In this document: positions 60,959 through 64,000 of the stretch, piece after piece
Layout: every line of letters begins with the position of its first letter
How positions within the stretch are numbered: the first letter of the stretch is position 1
Origin: Sphingomonas faeni
Lineage (GTDB): Bacteria > Pseudomonadota > Alphaproteobacteria > Sphingomonadales > Sphingomonadaceae
NCBI RefSeq assembly: GCF_003053745.1
Contig: NZ_QAYE01000006.1
Location: 62,001-126,000, forward strand
Reading direction: 5' to 3'
DNA: 64,000 nucleotides
Made by a program: the position numbers and the translations under genes
The notes under the pieces: generated by a model
Told to the model about the DNA's origin: nothing
The model's database searches: none
Seen by the model: the letters and a program-made list of their open reading frames with translations, nothing else

Positions 60959-61180
60959 TCAGCCGGGAATGCCCCAGTTCGCCTCATCGTCAGCCGATGC
61001 GGCGGTGCGGACAAGATGCTCGACATAATGCTGAAAAATCGGAACCGTGAAGGTGACCAGCGTGGGCTCGCCCCCCGGTTCCTTGAACGTCAGCAAGACG
61101 AAGCGCTGGCCGTCTTCGTCGAGAATCAGGCCGGCTTCCATCGCGCCGGGGCCGCTCGGGGTAATTACGGTCGTTGCCAT
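60959..61180 (-). CDS. Hypothetical protein, 73 aa
   Basis: Small soluble beta-rich protein, MATTVITPSGPGAMEAGLIL, then DGQRFVLLTFKEPGGEPTLV and FTVPIFQHYVEHLVRTA. No signal peptide, membrane segment or recognised domain. Codon use and length are compatible with a real gene, and it is followed on the same strand, 82 bp upstream, by another small hypothetical gene. The role is unknown. Confidence 0.6.
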   Translation of the reverse strand: MATTVITPSGPGAMEAGLILDEDGQRFVLLTFKEPGGEPTLVTFTVPIFQHYVEHLVRTAASADDEANWGIPG

Positions 61181-61262
61181 GATCGTCTTTCGCTATCGGG
61201 TCTCCAGGCGCCCATAACGCTCCGCCGCACCAAGTCCATGACCAGCGGGATATCGACGCTGG

Positions 61263-61565
61263 TCAGTCCCCCGCGCTCTTGGCCTCGATACGCCGAAGGT
61301 CCCGGATTTCGCCCCAGGTGATCGGTCGGTCGCGGCCCGCGCACTGGATGATCAGGTCCGCCGCTTCGGCGTCGTCATACCCGTCGAATGCCCGGACCAT
61401 CTCTTGCAAAGAGCCGCTGGCGACGGACTTGCCGATGTCCTCTTCGTTCGCCGCATGCTCGCGCACTACTTTTGCGGGCATATTCCACATGGTCTTCAAC
61501 ACGATCACTGACTCCGGCCCCCGGGGTGGATCACCGTCGTGCGGCGTGATGGAGCGTGCGTCCAT
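61263..61565 (-). CDS. Hypothetical protein, 100 aa
   Basis: Small soluble protein: MDARSITPHDGDPPRGPESV, VIVLKTMWNMPAKVVREHAA and SLQEMVRAFDGYDDAEAADL. It is predicted mostly helical and acidic, with no known domain. It lies between the 73-aa hypothetical gene and a lipoprotein gene, all on the minus strand with separate gaps. The likelihood of a real gene rests on reading frame and normal codon bias. It has no obvious ribosome site. Confidence 0.55.
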   Translation of the reverse strand: MDARSITPHDGDPPRGPESVIVLKTMWNMPAKVVREHAANEEDIGKSVASGSLQEMVRAFDGYDDAEAADLIIQCAGRDRPITWGEIRDLRRIEAKSAGD

Positions 61566-61710
61566 AGTGTCGGCGGGTCGTATGCGATCGCTTCACGCGA
61601 CGGCACGGTGAACCGATCTCGCGCTCCCGTTGCCCATCGACGAGGCCGGCGCGTTAATCCTTATCGGATGCGTTGAAGGCAGAAACTTTGGCCTATTGCG
61701 CGACCGTCCG

Positions 61711-62082
61711 TTACTTTCCGCCTTCCCGTCGTGTCAGCGCCGCTACGCAACTCGCACGGTCGATCGTGCTCCCGTCGGGTTCTCGCGCGTCGAGATACGT
61801 CACGCGGGGGGCGTCGGACCCCTTGGGGTACAGATACGCGTCGAGCACGCAGATGCCGCTCTGGAATTGCAGCTTTCGCGCGCTGCCCTCACGCACGTCG
61901 GCATCGGGTTGGCCGAACAGTCTGGTCAGGCCCGCGGCATCCTGGCCCAGCACGCGTTCAAGTCCGACGCTCGTGTACGGGATCGCTGGGCGTCCGACCG
62001 CGGGCTTGGCGACCGGTGCGGCGCAACCGGCCAAGCCGCTGCCGAGGGCCAGCGCGATGGCTATAGTGGTCAATCGCGTCAT
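61711..62082 (-). CDS. Hypothetical lipoprotein
   Basis: 123-residue lipoprotein with signal MTRLTTIAIALALGSGLAGC (lipobox GLAGC). The mature domain has SVGLERVLGQDAAGLTRLFG, then ADVREGSARKLQFQSGICVL and DAYLYPKGSDAPRVTYLDAR, with two cysteines (GICVL and RASCVA) likely to form a disulfide. The LTRLFGQPDADVREGSARKLQ pattern resembles the BamE/SmpA-like beta lactamase-inhibitor fold of outer-membrane lipoproteins, but this is uncertain. The ATG at 62082 overlaps the stop of the EI24-like gene by 4 bp (ATGA). Confidence 0.75.
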   Translation of the reverse strand: MTRLTTIAIALALGSGLAGCAAPVAKPAVGRPAIPYTSVGLERVLGQDAAGLTRLFGQPDADVREGSARKLQFQSGICVLDAYLYPKGSDAPRVTYLDAREPDGSTIDRASCVAALTRREGGK

Positions 62083-62768
62083 GGTCGGCCTTTGCGAGAA
62101 TACTGGCTGTGGAAGTAATGTGTTGCCATCGCGGCCCCCAGCACTGGCGCGGCGATGTTGAGGACCGGAACCACGAACAGCCCGGTGTTCGCAAGCCCCA
62201 GCACGAACCGGCTCCCCTTCGTCGTCGCACGCCAGCCCCGCATCGCCGCCGCATCCATGTGCCGCGCCGCCACCATGTCCCCCAGATCGCGCCCGAGCAG
62301 CCAGCCATTGACGATGAAGAACGCAGCGGCGGTGCCGACACCGGTAACGAGCAACGCGATGTAGATGGGCAGCATCACGAGGTTGACGAGCACGACGCGC
62401 GCAGCGGAACGTAACCCCATCGCGAGGCTCCGTGCGAACGGCACCGGCCGGGCGGTGCGCTGCGCGTCGGGATAATGCCGCGCCTCGACCGCCGCCACGA
62501 CTTCGTCCGCGAAGATTCCGACCACCGCGATAGCGACGGCGCGGAACAGCAGCCACAGCGCCAGGATCGTGACGAACAACGCGAACGCGGCCGCGAGTCC
62601 GCCGGAATGCCAGTCGAGCCACGCGGCCAGTGCGGCTTGCGTACCCCACCACGTGCCAACGCCGAGCAGCGCGAAGACAAGCAGCGTGACGACCATAGAC
62701 TTCACGAACACGCGCAGGACCGGCGGATCGGTAAGCTGGCTGAGCGATAGGGCAATGGCGCGGAGCAT
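62079..62768 (-). CDS. EI24 domain (CysZ-like) membrane protein
   Basis: 229-residue inner-membrane protein with about four helices: VFVKSMVVTLLVFALLGVGT, AAAFALFVTILALWLLFRAV, VLVNLVMLPIYIALLVTGVG and VLGLANTGLFVVPVLNIAAP. The loop GWLLGRDLGDMVAARHM and the last segment match the EI24 family, which includes the sulfate permease CysZ. A transport role is inferred from the family only. The start is ATG 62768 (MLRAIALSLSQLTDPPVLR). It is coupled to the lipoprotein gene at its 3' end. Confidence 0.83.
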   Translation of the reverse strand: MLRAIALSLSQLTDPPVLRVFVKSMVVTLLVFALLGVGTWWGTQAALAAWLDWHSGGLAAAFALFVTILALWLLFRAVAIAVVGIFADEVVAAVEARHYPDAQRTARPVPFARSLAMGLRSAARVVLVNLVMLPIYIALLVTGVGTAAAFFIVNGWLLGRDLGDMVAARHMDAAAMRGWRATTKGSRFVLGLANTGLFVVPVLNIAAPVLGAAMATHYFHSQYSRKGRP

Positions 62769-62860
62769 TGGTTTGGGATGGCGCGGGGGCAGGGGAAGGT
62801 CAACGCGAGTTTCCCGACCCGTCTCCGTCGTTTCGACTTTTCGGCAGCCCGACTTTTCCC

Positions 62861-62938
62861 CGTTCCCCCGCGGACGCGGGGGCCCAGCTAAACCACGAAC
62901 ACCGCCCGACACCCTGGCCCCGCGTTCGCGAGGGAACA
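62861..62938. repeat. Palindromic repeat, family A with extended centre
   Basis: CGTTCCCCCGCGGACGCGGG and the complementary CCGCGTTCGCGAGGGAACAG, with CCCAGCT..CCTGG in the centre. It is followed after 68 bp by a family B copy, in the gap 62769-63247. Confidence 0.82.
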
Positions 62939-63005
62939 GCAGGGCGCGGCGTTATCACGGCTTATCCAAACTGCCGAACCGCCTAAGTTTTGCACCCAAC
63001 CCAAA

Positions 63006-63114
63006 GCCACCACCCCGGCGCAGGCCGGGGTCCAATTGGAAAGGTCGTCGTAATAAGGCGCAGCCGTCGTTATCAACGTCCCCCAATTGAACCCCGGCCT
63101 CCACGGGGTGGTGG
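63006..63114. repeat. Palindromic repeat, family B
   Basis: GCCACCACCCCGGCGCAGGC, GTCCAATTGG, variable centre, CCAATTGAAC, CCGGCCTCCACGGGGTGGTG, with a few mismatches. The 479-bp divergent gap 62769-63247 holds this and the preceding A copy, and no gene. Confidence 0.88.
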
Positions 63115-63247
63115 CCTTTACCGGCTATTAGTCGTCGCTTCGATCATTGCGTTCGTTGCGTCGACCTATCGCCCACCCCCCACACCAGTTGCACCAATCC
63201 CCCCCGCGATTTACGGCAGGGCTTTCCCGCACCCCCGGAGTTTCCCC

Positions 63248-64000
63248 TTGAGCACACCAACTTACGACGTCGTCGCGATCGGCAATGCGATCGTCGACAT
63301 CCTCGCCACCGCCGACGACGCGTTCATCGCCGAGATCGGCGTCGCCAAGGGCTCGATGCAGCTCATGTTCTCGTCGGAGGAAGCCGACGCGCTCTACGCC
63401 AAGATGGGCCCGGGCATGGAAATCTCGGGTGGCTCGGCGGCAAACACCGTAGCCGGCATCGCCGCGCTCGGCGGCAAATGCGGGTTTATCGGCCAGGTCG
63501 CCGACGACCAGCTCGGCCAGGTCTTCGCGCATGACGTCCGCAGCATCGGCATCGAGTTCGCCACCCCCGTTCGCGCCGGCGACCCGACCACCGGCCGCTG
63601 CTTGATCTTCGTCACTCCCGACGGCCAGCGCACGATGAACACCTTCCTCGGCGCAGGCCAGTTCCTGCCCGCCGCCGCGATCGACACCGCGATGATCGCC
63701 GACAGCGCGATCCTGTATCTCGAAGGCTATCTCTGGGATCCCGAAGAGCCGCGCGCCGCGATGCGCGCCGCGATCGATTGCGCCCGCGATGCAGGCCGGA
63801 AGGTCGCGTTCACGCTCAGCGACGTGTTCTGCATCTCGCGCCACGGCGGCGATTTCCGCCAGCTCTTGTCGGACGGCCTGATCGACATCCTGTTCGCCAA
63901 CGAGAGCGAACTCGCCGCGCTCGCCGAGACCGACGACTTCGACGCAGCGGTCGCCAAAATCTCCGCACAGGTCCCGACCCTGGTCGTCACCCGTGGCGAG
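63248..64000 (+). CDS. Adenosine kinase-like PfkB family kinase (5' part)
   Basis: N-terminal 251 residues of a ribokinase-fold sugar/nucleoside kinase; the 3' end is outside the window. Visible parts: DVVAIGNAIVDILATADDAF, EISGGSAANTVAGIAALGGK (the GG substrate motif), FIGQVADDQLGQVFAHDVRS, and TGRCLIFVTPDGQRTMNTFL. It is in the group annotated as adenosine kinases in sphingomonads; the phosphate acceptor cannot be proved. The C-terminal DTxGAGD ATP motif is not yet reached. The start is TTG at 63248, eight bases after GGAG, and no in-frame ATG fits the conserved N-terminus. Confidence 0.85.
   Translation, partial: MSTPTYDVVAIGNAIVDILATADDAFIAEIGVAKGSMQLMFSSEEADALYAKMGPGMEISGGSAANTVAGIAALGGKCGFIGQVADDQLGQVFAHDVRSIGIEFATPVRAGDPTTGRCLIFVTPDGQRTMNTFLGAGQFLPAAAIDTAMIADSAILYLEGYLWDPEEPRAAMRAAIDCARDAGRKVAFTLSDVFCISRHGGDFRQLLSDGLIDILFANESELAALAETDDFDAAVAKISAQVPTLVVTRGE

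Overview
The window is high-GC chromosomal DNA. It looks like an alphaproteobacterium of the order Sphingomonadales, most likely Sphingomonas or a close relative. The support is two large TonB-dependent receptors, the lepB-rnc-era order, DUF6894 and DUF2501 proteins, a Crp/Fnr regulator of the alphaproteobacterial type, frequent GTG and TTG starts, and many GC-rich palindromic intergenic repeats. No transposase, integrase, phage gene or CRISPR array was seen. Genus assignment is inference.

Layout. 1-5.9 kb: 3' end of hslU, a nitroreductase, an RhlE-like RNA helicase, a Crp/Fnr regulator and a fumarylacetoacetase-family hydrolase. 6.0-10 kb: branched-chain 2-oxoacid dehydrogenase operon (E1 alpha, E1 beta, E2) with overlapping stops and starts, then a mini bactofilin-like protein. 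10.1-17.9 kb: SDR, thiolase, a GH144-type glucanase next to a frameshifted TonB receptor, and an enoyl-CoA hydratase. 18-25 kb: glutathione reductase, pgi, lepB-rnc-era and a sirtuin. 25-31.6 kb: envelope proteins, class I fumarase coupled to a membrane metalloprotease-like gene, and an orphan small transcription unit on the minus strand near 30.14-30.37 kb. 31.6-37.8 kb: uvrB, ferredoxin-NADP reductase, a VOC protein, an MBL-fold hydrolase and two small membrane proteins. 37.9-47.2 kb: a catabolic-looking island with a TonB receptor, MFS transporter, SsuD-like monooxygenase, two aldo/keto reductases, a Gfo/Idh oxidoreductase and a zinc alcohol dehydrogenase. It is followed by tRNA-Thr(GGT) and a 45-residue small gene. 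47.6-56.9 kb: aminopeptidase P, oligopeptidase B, a thioesterase, PEP carboxylase, an EF-hand lipoprotein, an HNH nuclease and glutamyl-Q tRNA(Asp) synthetase. 57-64 kb: small membrane proteins, a PduO-type cobalamin adenosyltransferase, the ergothioneine pair egtB-egtD, an EI24-like membrane protein, and the 5' part of an adenosine kinase-like gene.

Most genes are housekeeping. The unusual content is between and inside genes. At least 24 palindromic repeats of several families are present, roughly one per 2.7 kb. The longer family (B, about 105 bp) always lies within about 70 bp of the shorter family (A, about 57 bp), which suggests a composite element. A related GC-rich palindrome sits in frame inside the E2 subunit linker, as two inverted copies. 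The orphan unit at 30.14-30.37 kb starts with a 15-nt match to the full anti-Shine-Dalgarno tail of 16S rRNA, placed correctly before an 18-codon ORF, and ends in a strong hairpin terminator. It has no downstream gene to regulate in cis, and it is the best candidate here for an undescribed element.
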